A DNA stretch of 6,704 bases from contig DAOWNO010000119.1 of NCBI GenBank assembly GCA_030642525.1, forward strand, positions 1 to 6,704. Reading direction: 5' to 3'. How positions within the stretch are numbered: position 1 is the first letter of the stretch; each line of letters opens with the position of its first letter. Positions 1 through 6,372 of this stretch are shown piece by piece. Both the position numbers and the translations under genes were made by a program. The notes beneath the pieces were generated by a model. That model saw only the letters and a program-made list of their open reading frames with translations, had not been told where the DNA came from and did not search any database. The DNA comes from Candidatus Aegiribacteria sp. GTDB taxonomy: Bacteria > Fermentibacterota > Fermentibacteria > Fermentibacterales > JCC-6.

Positions 1-598
1 TCGTGATGAGGTTTGAAACAACATCCTCAACCAGATCGCCATAATCATCTACGACGGCCTGTACATCGCTGCTGCCCCATTGTTCCGATGATTCCTGAGC
101 GACAGTTACACCGAATTCTGTCCATCTTGCCTTATCTATGGATGATATGCCGTGACTCAGAGTCACATGAGAAACCTCGTGAGCTATGATAGCTGCAAGT
201 TCATCCTCGTTTGCTGTCTTGTCGATCAGACCGCTGAAGATGAAAATAAAGCCTCCGGGGCATGCCAGAGCATTGATCTGATCGCTGTCGATCACCATGA
301 AATGATATCCGCCGAAAAGAGCAGGTTGAGGAGAAGAACAAGCTACGGTCTGTCCAATGAGATTCACATACTGCTGAAGGGAAGGATCATCAAGAGGCTG
401 ATACATTGTCAGTATGGTTGCGGCAACGGATCGGCCGAGGAAGTACTCCTCTACTTCAGAGATCTCTTTGTTTGCTTCGGTGAAGGCGTCTACAACATTT
501 ATTGCGCTTTCAAGTTCGTCACTTTCGAGTACATCGATGATATTACCCAGTCCGAATGCCAGAAGAACTGTGAGGAGTATGTTTATGATGGAAATCAT
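1..598 (-). CDS. M48-family zinc metalloprotease, exported or membrane-anchored (C-terminus beyond window)
   Basis: I translated this frame by hand from the complement; 199 codons are visible and the gene runs off the left edge. The N-terminus (residues 1-20, MISIINILLTVLLAFGLGNI) is hydrophobic and reads as a signal peptide or anchor. Residues 109-124 (NALACPGGFIFIFSGL) match the M48 substrate-side strand, usually NAFATPGG. Residues 132-145 (DELAAIIAHEVSHV) carry the HExxH zinc site: H140 and H144 as ligands, E141 as catalytic base. The third ligand, a Glu in the later helix, would lie beyond the window. Family members (BepA, HtpX and Oma1 relatives) degrade or repair misfolded envelope proteins. 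The start is firm: a perfect AGGAGG (606-611) lies 7 bases before the ATG, which overlaps the stop of the upstream SH3 gene as ATGA, so the two are translationally coupled. Family assignment is sure; substrate and exact subfamily are not. Confidence 0.9.
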   Translation of the reverse strand, partial: MISIINILLTVLLAFGLGNIIDVLESDELESAINVVDAFTEANKEISEVEEYFLGRSVAATILTMYQPLDDPSLQQYVNLIGQTVACSSPQPALFGGYHFMVIDSDQINALACPGGFIFIFSGLIDKTANEDELAAIIAHEVSHVTLSHGISSIDKARWTEFGVTVAQESSEQWGSSDVQAVVDDYGDLVEDVVSNLIT

Positions 599-1086
599 CT
601 TATCGCCTCCTCTTCAATCAAATTGCCCTTCAGCAGGAACTGAAAAAGTTCTTCTGGTGAAACAGGACACGTTGTTTCCATGTAATCAACCTTTGTGAAG
701 TCGAGTTCAGGATGTTCCGATGAGTAAGCATTTTCTATTTCCTGACTGAAACCACGACCGGCAAGCATGATCTCATCCGAGGTAATTTCACCTGATGCGG
801 TTACATCGCCTGAAGTCTGCAAAGCGCCGCTGACAGCTGTGCGGTGAATCCAGCCTTCTCTGCCGTCTGCAATTGAAACATTGAACCACTCTCCACTGAT
901 GTTGTCTATCGTGGCAAGTGTGCCATAGTCAACCGGTTGCACTGGAGAAGCGTAAAACGCCGGCCTTGGGTAGATGTATTGATTCTGAACAGCGATTATA
1001 ACTTCATCTCCAATTACAGGTTCGACATCTTCCGCTGAAAGAGCAAAAAAGAAAACTGAAAAGAATAAAAGTGCAATGTATTTCAT
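595..1086 (-). CDS. Exported SH3-like domain protein paired with M48 protease
   Basis: This 163-residue protein has a clear signal peptide: MKY, a Phe-rich hydrophobic core and a likely cleavage site after ALSA (residue 18). Residues about 30-87 read as a bacterial SH3 (SH3b) fold, with YIYPRPAFYASPV near the start and the typical end GEWFNVSIADGREGWIHRTAV. A linker rich in Ser, Thr and Gly (88-106) leads to a second segment (about 107-157) with AGRGFSQEIENAY, ELDFTKVDYME and SPEELFQFLLKGNL. From memory, similar tails occur in other SH3 proteins encoded beside M48 proteases, but I could not check this. SH3b domains usually bind peptidoglycan or peptide ligands, so the protein may act as adaptor, substrate selector or regulator for the protease that overlaps its 3' end. 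It has its own promoter and a GGAGGT ribosome binding site. Domain call likely; role inferred from context only. Confidence 0.82.
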   Translation of the reverse strand: MKYIALLFFSVFFFALSAEDVEPVIGDEVIIAVQNQYIYPRPAFYASPVQPVDYGTLATIDNISGEWFNVSIADGREGWIHRTAVSGALQTSGDVTASGEITSDEIMLAGRGFSQEIENAYSSEHPELDFTKVDYMETTCPVSPEELFQFLLKGNLIEEEAIR

Positions 1087-1090
1087 TGAA

Positions 1091-1097
1091 GACCTCC
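1091..1097 (-). promoter_or_regulatory. Ribosome binding site of the SH3 gene
   Basis: On the minus strand the sequence reads GGAGGTC, then 4 bases, then the ATG at 1086. This is a near-complete Shine-Dalgarno match and fixes the start of the SH3 gene. Confidence 0.8.
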
Positions 1098-1109
1098 GTT
1101 TCTCATAAG

Positions 1110-1138
1110 ATTGTAAACACCATGTCTGCTTTTGTCCA
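1110..1138 (-). promoter_or_regulatory. Sigma70-type promoter for the SH3/M48 unit
   Basis: On the minus strand, TGGACA (1133-1138; five of six matches to TTGACA) is followed by a 17-base spacer and TACAAT (1110-1115; five of six matches to TATAAT). Transcription would start near 1103, giving a leader of about 17 bases that still contains the Shine-Dalgarno. The site lies wholly in the gap after the cyclase gene, so the SH3 and protease genes can be expressed apart from the cyclase. The call rests on consensus match only. Confidence 0.65.
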
Positions 1139-1153
1139 TACCTCTGTTTTTAC

Positions 1154-1167
1154 CGGTTCAATAACCG
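1154..1167. repeat. Short inverted repeat between cyclase and SH3 genes
   Basis: CGGTT, a 4-base loop (CAAT), then AACCG form a perfect 5-base inverted repeat between the cyclase stop and the -35 box of the SH3 promoter. On neither strand is it followed by a run of T, so it does not look like an intrinsic terminator. It could be a small operator or chance. Confidence 0.35.
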
Positions 1168-1180
1168 AGCTTGAAAGGCA

Positions 1181-3292
1181 CTATTTAGATGACAGATTGA
1201 AGACTCCGTCCCAGTCTTTATCGCTGTCTCCGTATTCTTCCATCAGATGCCTGCATCTTTCAGCCATTACGATGGAAGGCGGGTCATCGATCAATGAGAA
1301 TTTCTTTTTCGCGTCTTCGAATCTTCCTTCTCTGTAAAGTTTCAGCGCTTCCGAATAGGATTCGAGAATCTTCTTCTGTGAATCAGTCAGATCATCCTTT
1401 GCGCAGATCAGTTCAAATACATTTACAGGAATTTTCTGTCCTACAACGCGAATTGTATCGAGTTCCCTGAAGATGAAAGCATCTGATGCGTCTGAATAAG
1501 TTTTCTCCGGAACCATGATGGATGTTCCGTAGACCTTGTTCACGCCCTCAAGCCTTGAACCCAGGTTGACCGTGCTCCCCATTACAGTGTAATCAAAGCG
1601 TTTGGAGGAGCCCATATTTCCAACAACCATTTCCCCCGTACTCAGACCGATTCTTGTAACCAGTTCCGGATACCCCTCCGCTGCCAGCTGAAGATTCATT
1701 TCAACATGTTCATTCTGGCACTGAAGGGCGGCGGAACAGGCTCTTTCAGCATGATCATCAAGTTCTATGGGAGCTCCCCAGAAAGCTATTATCGCGTCAC
1801 CTTCGAATTTGTCAACGGTCCCGCCTGTTTCAAGGATGATATCGGTCATTATGGTGAGGTAGCGATTCAGAAGGGCAACCAGTTCTTCCGGAGAGAGTTT
1901 CTCAGAAATACCCGTGAATCCCCATATGTCCGAAAAGAAGGTTGTCATCACTCTTCTGTCCCCGCCGAGGACCAGGGTTTCCGGATGTTCGGTCACGCGG
2001 GCGACAACATTCGGGGAAAGGTACTGGGAGAAGGCTGTTCTGATCTCCTGTTTTCTCCGGTTTTCCGAGCTGAAGAGGAATATTCCTCCGGAGAGAATGG
2101 TCAGCACTCCGGAAGAAACCGGCCAGAGCGTGTCGATCCAGATTCCACTGCGGAACAGCAGAAGTGATACAACCAGGAGAAGAACAGGCGGGAGCATGGC
2201 TAAAGATGCTCCAAGAGGGATCTTTCTGACAGCTGACAGGAAGAGGGCTGAAAACAGAGAAACCAGCAATGCCGTGATTACTGACATCCATCCCTGGATG
2301 TGATGCAGGCAGTCTCCGCTCAAAAGATTATCAAGTGCCGTGGCTAGCACCTCGACACCCGGACACATGGCAGAATAGGGTGTAGGTTTAAGATCGTACA
2401 GAGCAGGAGCGGCGTAACCTAACAGGACGATTGCTCCATTGAAGAGAGATGAGTCGACCGGGCATGACGAACCTGTCGCTCTGGCGTTCAGAGCTGCGAC
2501 GAGATCGACAAGAGGAAGACTTCTGTAGGTTCCTGCGGGACCATGGTATTTCAACTGCAGTCTGCAGCCGTCTTCAATCGGAAAACTGTTCTCTCCAAGC
2601 GTGAATCGATCATTGTCGACAGACATCTCAGGTTTATCCAGAGCAAGCCATGCAAGCGCTACCGGCAGAGATGCCGCAATACCGTTCGGAGTTACAGAAA
2701 GGAGGCGGATATTTCGAAAGACCCCGTCCGGATCCTGTATGTCGTTGCTGCTTCCGAGCTGAGGAACACCCTGTGCTATCATCTGGCAGGGGGGTATGCA
2801 GGAAAAGACGGAATCCAGATCGGAAAAATCACCGGAAATATCGATGATCGCATTGAACGGAACAGGACTACCATCTTCACGCTGCAGAAGAGACATGACA
2901 AATGCGGTCTTTCCATCAGACGCGACAGAACCGAAAATACTGTCTTCTGATACCGAATAGATTGATGGAAGATCGAAGAGAATATCAAAACCGACTGCGT
3001 TGGCTCCCCAGTCCTGAAGAATCATAAGAACATCAGAGTAAAGCTGGCGCGGAACGGGAAATGGAAGCTGGTCCATGGAGCCGCCGTCAAGCAGAATAAG
3101 TACGATGCTGCTGTCTGCTTCTTCAGGAGTCGGGGAGAGCCGGAAACGGAGATCAAGAGTGCTTCTTTCAAGGCTGTCCGCGAACTCGAGATTCGAGAAA
3201 CTCCATGAAACAATTGTTGACAGGAGACCTATCAAAAGAACCTGAAATATTCTCCTGGTTCTGCTGCCGGGCAGGAAAGGGTTAGAGAACAT
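1181..3292 (-). CDS. CHASE2-domain membrane receptor with class III adenylate cyclase
   Basis: This 703-residue protein converts ATP to cAMP in response to an extracytoplasmic signal, by family knowledge. Layout: one membrane helix (about 15-33), an extracytoplasmic CHASE2 sensor (about 37-325; note LRFRL, ILLDG, GFDILFD and DPDGVFRNIRLL), three closely spaced helices (about 335-354, 361-381 and 388-408), then a cytoplasmic cyclase domain (about 440-630). Catalytic residues all appear present: metal-binding D455 (FFSDIWGFT) and D499 (KFEGDA), adenine-selecting K495 and D567 (RFDYTVMG), and transition-state N576 and R580 (NLGSR). The K/D pair favours ATP over GTP. One oddity is Trp in DIWGFT, where Arg is commonest. 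The tail (638-688) looks like a TPR-type helix pair. The ATG overlaps the end of the HD-GYP gene by 11 bases and shows no clear Shine-Dalgarno, suggesting translational coupling. The gene ends with TAG at 1181-1183. Its ligand cannot be read from sequence. Confidence 0.93.
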   Translation of the reverse strand: MFSNPFLPGSRTRRIFQVLLIGLLSTIVSWSFSNLEFADSLERSTLDLRFRLSPTPEEADSSIVLILLDGGSMDQLPFPVPRQLYSDVLMILQDWGANAVGFDILFDLPSIYSVSEDSIFGSVASDGKTAFVMSLLQREDGSPVPFNAIIDISGDFSDLDSVFSCIPPCQMIAQGVPQLGSSNDIQDPDGVFRNIRLLSVTPNGIAASLPVALAWLALDKPEMSVDNDRFTLGENSFPIEDGCRLQLKYHGPAGTYRSLPLVDLVAALNARATGSSCPVDSSLFNGAIVLLGYAAPALYDLKPTPYSAMCPGVEVLATALDNLLSGDCLHHIQGWMSVITALLVSLFSALFLSAVRKIPLGASLAMLPPVLLLVVSLLLFRSGIWIDTLWPVSSGVLTILSGGIFLFSSENRRKQEIRTAFSQYLSPNVVARVTEHPETLVLGGDRRVMTTFFSDIWGFTGISEKLSPEELVALLNRYLTIMTDIILETGGTVDKFEGDAIIAFWGAPIELDDHAERACSAALQCQNEHVEMNLQLAAEGYPELVTRIGLSTGEMVVGNMGSSKRFDYTVMGSTVNLGSRLEGVNKVYGTSIMVPEKTYSDASDAFIFRELDTIRVVGQKIPVNVFELICAKDDLTDSQKKILESYSEALKLYREGRFEDAKKKFSLIDDPPSIVMAERCRHLMEEYGDSDKDWDGVFNLSSK

Positions 3293-4421
3293 TTTTGACT
3301 GGTTCCGGCAGGGGTACTTCCTCCGGTTTGATCTTGCTTATGTCAATGAAATACTGTCTGAGGGCGAGAACGGCATCTCTATCAAACTGAGTGTCAATAG
3401 CTTCTACAAGAATGTTGAGCGTTTTCTTTAGAGTGAACGGCTCGCGGTAATGCCTTTTAGCTGTAAGCGCCTCGAATACATCAGCGACAGCGATGATTTT
3501 TCCACCTATCGAGATCTCATCGCCCTTGAGTCCGTCAGGGTATCCTTCTCCGTCGATTCTTTCATGGTGCTGCGAAGCGAATACCGGCACCTGTTCAAGC
3601 CTCTCTTCAAATTCAATGGGGGAGAGTATTATTCGCGTATGCAAAACATGTTTTCTGAGTATGGAGAATTCCTCAACGGTGAGCGTGCCCGGCTTTTTCA
3701 GAATGCTGTCAGGAACAGCGATTTTTCCATAGTCATGGAGAAGCGCCGCGTAGTAGATTGCCTCGCTTGTGTCTTTGTCAAGTTTCAAGTACTCGGCGAT
3801 CTTACCCGCGAGAAATGTAACATCAAAGCTGTGACCTGCTGTAAGCGGATCACGAGCTTCTATTGAGATCACAAGAGCCTTGATAAGACTGTCGAACATC
3901 CGTTTTCGACTCTCCAGCAGTCTGACATTCTCAATGGTTACTGCTGCTTCCGCGGCGACGATCTGCAGGAATTCGGCATCGTCATTCCTGAAATTCCCGC
4001 CTTCTTTATTAATGACCTGAAAAACACCGATGCACTTGCCGGAAGGATTGATAATCGGAGCTGTAATCATATTTCTGGTTACAAATCCGGTGGTGTTATC
4101 TATATCTTTATTAAATCTTTCATCATCAGAGACATTATTCAGAACAATTGTTTTTGTAGTTTTAAAAACAGAACCGGCGATACCCTGATCGGCACTGAAG
4201 CGGATTTCGTTCGGTTCGCCTTCGGCTACGTAGGACCAGAGTTCATCTGTTTTTCTGTTGTAGAGGAAAACAGTGGAACGCTCCACATTGAGGACTTTGC
4301 TTGTTTCAGACGCAAGAATAGTTATCAGTGTGTGAAGATCGTGTACAGTACTGACAGCTCTGGTAATTCTTATGATTGATTGAAGCCGGGTCGCATCCCT
4401 GTTTGTAATGTTGAAAAGCAT
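3282..4421 (-). CDS. GAF-HD-GYP protein, predicted cyclic di-GMP phosphodiesterase
   Basis: This 379-residue soluble protein has a GAF sensor (about 28-168) followed by an HD-GYP domain (about 175-360), a fold that hydrolyses cyclic di-GMP. The expected metal and catalytic residues appear complete: E188, H197 (GHS), H229-D230 and K233 (HDYGK), H258, H285-H286 (HHERIDGEGYP) and D314 (VADVFEALT). The GYP signature at 293-295 is intact, so an active enzyme is likely. Two common positions differ: GHSFDV for the usual GHSxRV, and T262 where Gly is usual after H258. The GAF domain contains N138-K139, F144 and D148, close to the NKFDE motif (NKxnFxxxDE) of cyclic-nucleotide-binding GAF domains, but Ala replaces the final Glu. 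No receiver domain or membrane helix is present. Its 3' end overlaps the adenylate cyclase gene. An AGGAGA lies 7 bases before the ATG. Enzyme family is sure; GAF ligand is unknown. Confidence 0.93.
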   Translation of the reverse strand: MLFNITNRDATRLQSIIRITRAVSTVHDLHTLITILASETSKVLNVERSTVFLYNRKTDELWSYVAEGEPNEIRFSADQGIAGSVFKTTKTIVLNNVSDDERFNKDIDNTTGFVTRNMITAPIINPSGKCIGVFQVINKEGGNFRNDDAEFLQIVAAEAAVTIENVRLLESRKRMFDSLIKALVISIEARDPLTAGHSFDVTFLAGKIAEYLKLDKDTSEAIYYAALLHDYGKIAVPDSILKKPGTLTVEEFSILRKHVLHTRIILSPIEFEERLEQVPVFASQHHERIDGEGYPDGLKGDEISIGGKIIAVADVFEALTAKRHYREPFTLKKTLNILVEAIDTQFDRDAVLALRQYFIDISKIKPEEVPLPEPVKNVL

Positions 4422-4428
4422 AATTTAA

Positions 4429-4434
4429 TCTCCT
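4429..4434 (-). promoter_or_regulatory. Ribosome binding site of the HD-GYP gene
   Basis: The minus strand reads AGGAGA, then 7 bases, then the ATG at 4421. This supports the chosen start of the GAF-HD-GYP protein. Confidence 0.75.
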
Positions 4435-4506
4435 GCGGGTAATATCATTAATACTCGCTCAGTACAATACCCATTGTTTCAGGATGTCACCAGTTCAGAT
4501 AATTTT

Positions 4507-4977
4507 CTATGAACCCCTCCCGGAAGGTATTGTCTCGAAATAGTCATCGATCTTCCACTGATCGTTTTCGGATACTATCTCAATGAATAAGGTATCTCTC
4601 GAGCCGGGGAAACCCCAGTCAACGGGGATAAATGTTCTTTCCCCGGATGAGATCGGATCTCCCGGGGATACCCCCATAAGCATTACCATGCCCGCAACTG
4701 ATGGATCTGAGAGAATATCAGTAAGCATCTGCCTTGCATCTGTGATGCCGTTATCAGGGAGAGCAAGTTCGATTCCGAAATAGGATACAATCCGGGCAAT
4801 CTGCTCCGGATCATGTGCAAGTACTGAATCAACAACATAAATTGCGTGTTCCGATATCATTTCAGCAGCACCCGATCCGTTGCCCTGGATGATTGAGTCT
4901 CTGAAAGCCGGCAGGATATCGTTTACGTTCGGTGGTGTTGAAAAAAGAACCATGGTTAACAGCCAGGTATGAAGCAT
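4507..4977 (-). CDS. Small exported protein of unknown function, possibly NTF2-like
   Basis: I do not recognise a named family. I chose the ATG at 4977 (156 residues) because GGAGAA sits just before it; a GTG at 4995 would add six residues but lacks a Shine-Dalgarno and would place this GGAGAA inside the gene. The N-terminus (MLHTWLLTMVLFSTPP) is hydrophobic and probably a short signal peptide, though without a Lys or Arg before the core. The mature part begins with predicted helices (NVNDILPAFRDSII, GAAEMISEHAI), followed by ARQMLTDILSDPSV. The end looks like beta strands (TFIPVDWGF, DTLFIEIV, QWKIDDYFETI). Such a helix-then-sheet pattern ending in a WKIDD strand resembles NTF2-like or DUF4878-type lipoprotein folds, but no lipobox Cys is present. 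It precedes the HD-GYP gene by 85 bases on the same strand, so it may share its transcript. Function is not assigned. Confidence 0.7.
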   Translation of the reverse strand: MLHTWLLTMVLFSTPPNVNDILPAFRDSIIQGNGSGAAEMISEHAIYVVDSVLAHDPEQIARIVSYFGIELALPDNGITDARQMLTDILSDPSVAGMVMLMGVSPGDPISSGERTFIPVDWGFPGSRDTLFIEIVSENDQWKIDDYFETIPSGRGS

Positions 4978-4980
4978 ATT

Positions 4981-4986
4981 TTCTCC
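4981..4986 (-). promoter_or_regulatory. Ribosome binding site that decides the start of the small exported protein
   Basis: On the minus strand GGAGAA ends 3 bases before the ATG at 4977, with the GGAG core 5 bases away. It favours this ATG over the upstream GTG at 4995. Confidence 0.6.
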
Positions 4987-5005
4987 AAATTTCACGTGCA
5001 GGGTC

Positions 5006-5024
5006 AGGCTTTTTCATTAAGCCT
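5006..5024. repeat. Inverted repeat overlapping the -35 box of the der promoter
   Basis: AGGCTT (5006-5011), a 7-base spacer, then AAGCCT (5019-5024) form a perfect 6-base inverted repeat in the gap between the divergent genes. It covers the -35 element of the predicted der promoter and lies 28 bases or more upstream of the small exported protein gene. No T-run follows, so it is not a terminator. It may be a repressor operator; chance cannot be excluded. Confidence 0.4.
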
Positions 5025-5039
5025 TCAATAACGTATAAT
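5011..5039 (+). promoter_or_regulatory. Sigma70-type promoter for der-plsY
   Basis: TTTTCA (5011-5016; four of six matches to TTGACA), a 17-base spacer and a perfect TATAAT (5034-5039). Transcription would begin near 5046, leaving about 24 bases of leader before the TTG start of der. This is the best promoter on the plus strand and lies in the only divergent gap. Confidence 0.7.
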
Positions 5040-5055
5040 CATGGTTAATCTAGAG

Positions 5056-5063
5056 AAAGGGTG
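5056..5063 (+). promoter_or_regulatory. Ribosome binding site supporting the TTG start of der
   Basis: AAAGGGTG lies 6 bases before the TTG at 5070. An in-frame TAA at 5064-5066 excludes any start further upstream, so this site and the TTG go together. Confidence 0.55.
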
Positions 5064-5069
5064 TAAAGC

Positions 5070-6371
5070 TTGTCCAGTATACCGGCGGTAGCTATCGTAG
5101 GAAGAATCAACGTAGGCAAATCCACTCTTTTCAACAGAATAGCCGGTGGCAGAATCGCCATAGTGGATGATCTTCCAGGAGTTACCAGAGACAGAAACAT
5201 GACCGTGGCTAACTGGACCGGTCACGATTTCTTCGTAATCGATACGGGAGGGCTTGCTCCGGGAAGCGAGGATGCTTTTCAGGAGAGCATCAGGGAGCAG
5301 GTGCAGCTGGCTCTGGATGAAGCAGATGCTGTAATACTTGTTGTTGATGTCATGTCGGGTATTCATCCGTTCGATATTGAAGCAGCCGAGCTTGTCAGGA
5401 AGACAGGCTTACCTGCCTTTCTGGCTGTGAATAAGGTCGATAACGACCAGCGTATTTCGCTGGTTCCTGAGTTCTTCAAACTGGGTCTGGGAGAGCCGTG
5501 GCCGATAAGCGCTCAGCACGGGCTTGGATCCGGTGATCTGCTTGACGCAGTAGTTGCGGTTCTTCCGGCAGTTGAACAGAATGAAGAAAATGAGGTGTCT
5601 CTTGCCGTTGTCGGCAGACCGAACGTCGGTAAGAGTTCGATAGTAAACAGGATCTGCAGAGAAGAAAGAAATATCGTTACTGATGTTCCGGGAACTACAA
5701 GGGATTCCATTGATACGCATGTAAACTGGAATGGCAACGACATAAGAATTGTTGATACGGCTGGACTTCGCAGAAGAACAAAAAAAATGGATAATGTTGA
5801 GTTCTACAGTACTGTCAGAGCATGGAAATCCATTTCCAGAGGTGATGTTGTCCTGGTTCTTATGGATGCTGCCGAATATCCGGTTCAACAGGATATGAGG
5901 ATTGCCGGTAAAGCATGGGAAATGGGCAAAGGTGTGGTTATCGGCGTGAACAAGATCGATCTGGGAATTGACAAGGATCTCTGGATTGCCAGTATTATTC
6001 AGAGATTTCATCCGGCAAGATGGATTCCGATCATTTTCTTCTCAGCGCTCACCGGTGAGGGTGTCGGCAGAATACTTCCCACTGTAGTTGAAGTTGCGCG
6101 GGTGAGGGAGAAGGATCTCTCGACTTCCGAGATAAACCGGAAGCTCATGCAGGCTGTCGAGAAAGTGCAGCCGCCGACACCAAGAGGAAAACCGGTCAGG
6201 CTGTTTTACGCCACACAGATTGGTCAGCGCCCTCCCAAAATAATGGTATTTTCGAATCGTCCCGAAGATATTCCCGAGAATTACCGTCGTTATATTGAGA
6301 ACAATCTCAGAGAGTGTCTTGGTATGAGAGGGGTTCAGATGAAGGTTATTTACAGGAAGAGAAAACACTGA
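5070..6371 (+). CDS. der: Ribosome assembly GTPase Der (EngA)
   Basis: The 433-residue product has the diagnostic Der layout of two tandem GTPase domains and a C-terminal KH-like domain, at normal family length. Domain 1: P-loop GRINVGKS (11-18), GVTRDR switch I (37-42), DTGG (58-61), NKVD (121-124), SAQHG (147-151). Domain 2: GRPNVGKS (182-189), PGTTRDS (207-213), DTAG (229-232), NKID (294-297), SALTG (325-329). The KH-like part (about 350-433) ends in a basic tail, YRKRKH. Der binds the 50S ribosomal subunit late in assembly and is essential in most bacteria. The start must be TTG: an in-frame stop lies 4-6 bases upstream, the next Met is residue 44, after the first P-loop, and there is no other ATG or GTG between them. 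Ile13 in the first P-loop replaces the near-invariant Pro of GRPNVGKS. plsY follows after one base. Assignment is secure. Confidence 0.98.
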   Translation: MSSIPAVAIVGRINVGKSTLFNRIAGGRIAIVDDLPGVTRDRNMTVANWTGHDFFVIDTGGLAPGSEDAFQESIREQVQLALDEADAVILVVDVMSGIHPFDIEAAELVRKTGLPAFLAVNKVDNDQRISLVPEFFKLGLGEPWPISAQHGLGSGDLLDAVVAVLPAVEQNEENEVSLAVVGRPNVGKSSIVNRICREERNIVTDVPGTTRDSIDTHVNWNGNDIRIVDTAGLRRRTKKMDNVEFYSTVRAWKSISRGDVVLVLMDAAEYPVQQDMRIAGKAWEMGKGVVIGVNKIDLGIDKDLWIASIIQRFHPARWIPIIFFSALTGEGVGRILPTVVEVARVREKDLSTSEINRKLMQAVEKVQPPTPRGKPVRLFYATQIGQRPPKIMVFSNRPEDIPENYRRYIENNLRECLGMRGVQMKVIYRKRKH

Positions 6372-6372
6372 T

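Noticed and set aside
152..166. Perfect inverted repeat with 7-base arms (GTGACTC/GAGTCAC) around one base
   Set aside because: It falls exactly in codons for the conserved protease helix after HExxH, and one such palindrome is not surprising in a window of this size.
152..698. Plus-strand open frames opposite the M48 protease start
   Set aside because: The minus strand carries the HExxH motif, the M48 strand motif and a perfect Shine-Dalgarno, so the plus frames are shadows.
1706..2303. Long open frames on the plus strand, and one in another minus frame, within the cyclase gene
   Set aside because: They lie within a frame with unmistakable CHASE2/cyclase homology, show no domain or plausible start signal, and have biased low-complexity Arg/Ser/Pro-rich translations typical of shadow frames.
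3209..4152. Palindrome AACAATTGTT occurring twice (3209-3218 and 4143-4152)
   Set aside because: Both copies lie inside coding sequence of conserved genes, and repeated 10-base words are expected by chance in a window of this length.
4439..4467. Promoter-like TTGTAC, 17 bases, TATTAC on the minus strand before the HD-GYP gene
   Set aside because: Both boxes are weak and the implied transcript start would fall in the Shine-Dalgarno at 4429-4434, leaving no working leader.
4464..4477. Inverted repeat ACAAT/ATTGT with a 4-base loop between the small exported protein and HD-GYP genes
   Set aside because: The stem is short and AT-rich with no following T-run, so neither terminator nor operator can be supported.
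4993..4995. GTG as start of the small exported protein
   Set aside because: It has no ribosome binding site, whereas the ATG at 4977 has GGAGAA at a good distance; the GTG form would translate through that site.
5025..5366. Open frame on the minus strand opposite the start of der
   Set aside because: It lies antisense to the conserved first GTPase domain and der promoter, and its translation resembles no protein I recognise.
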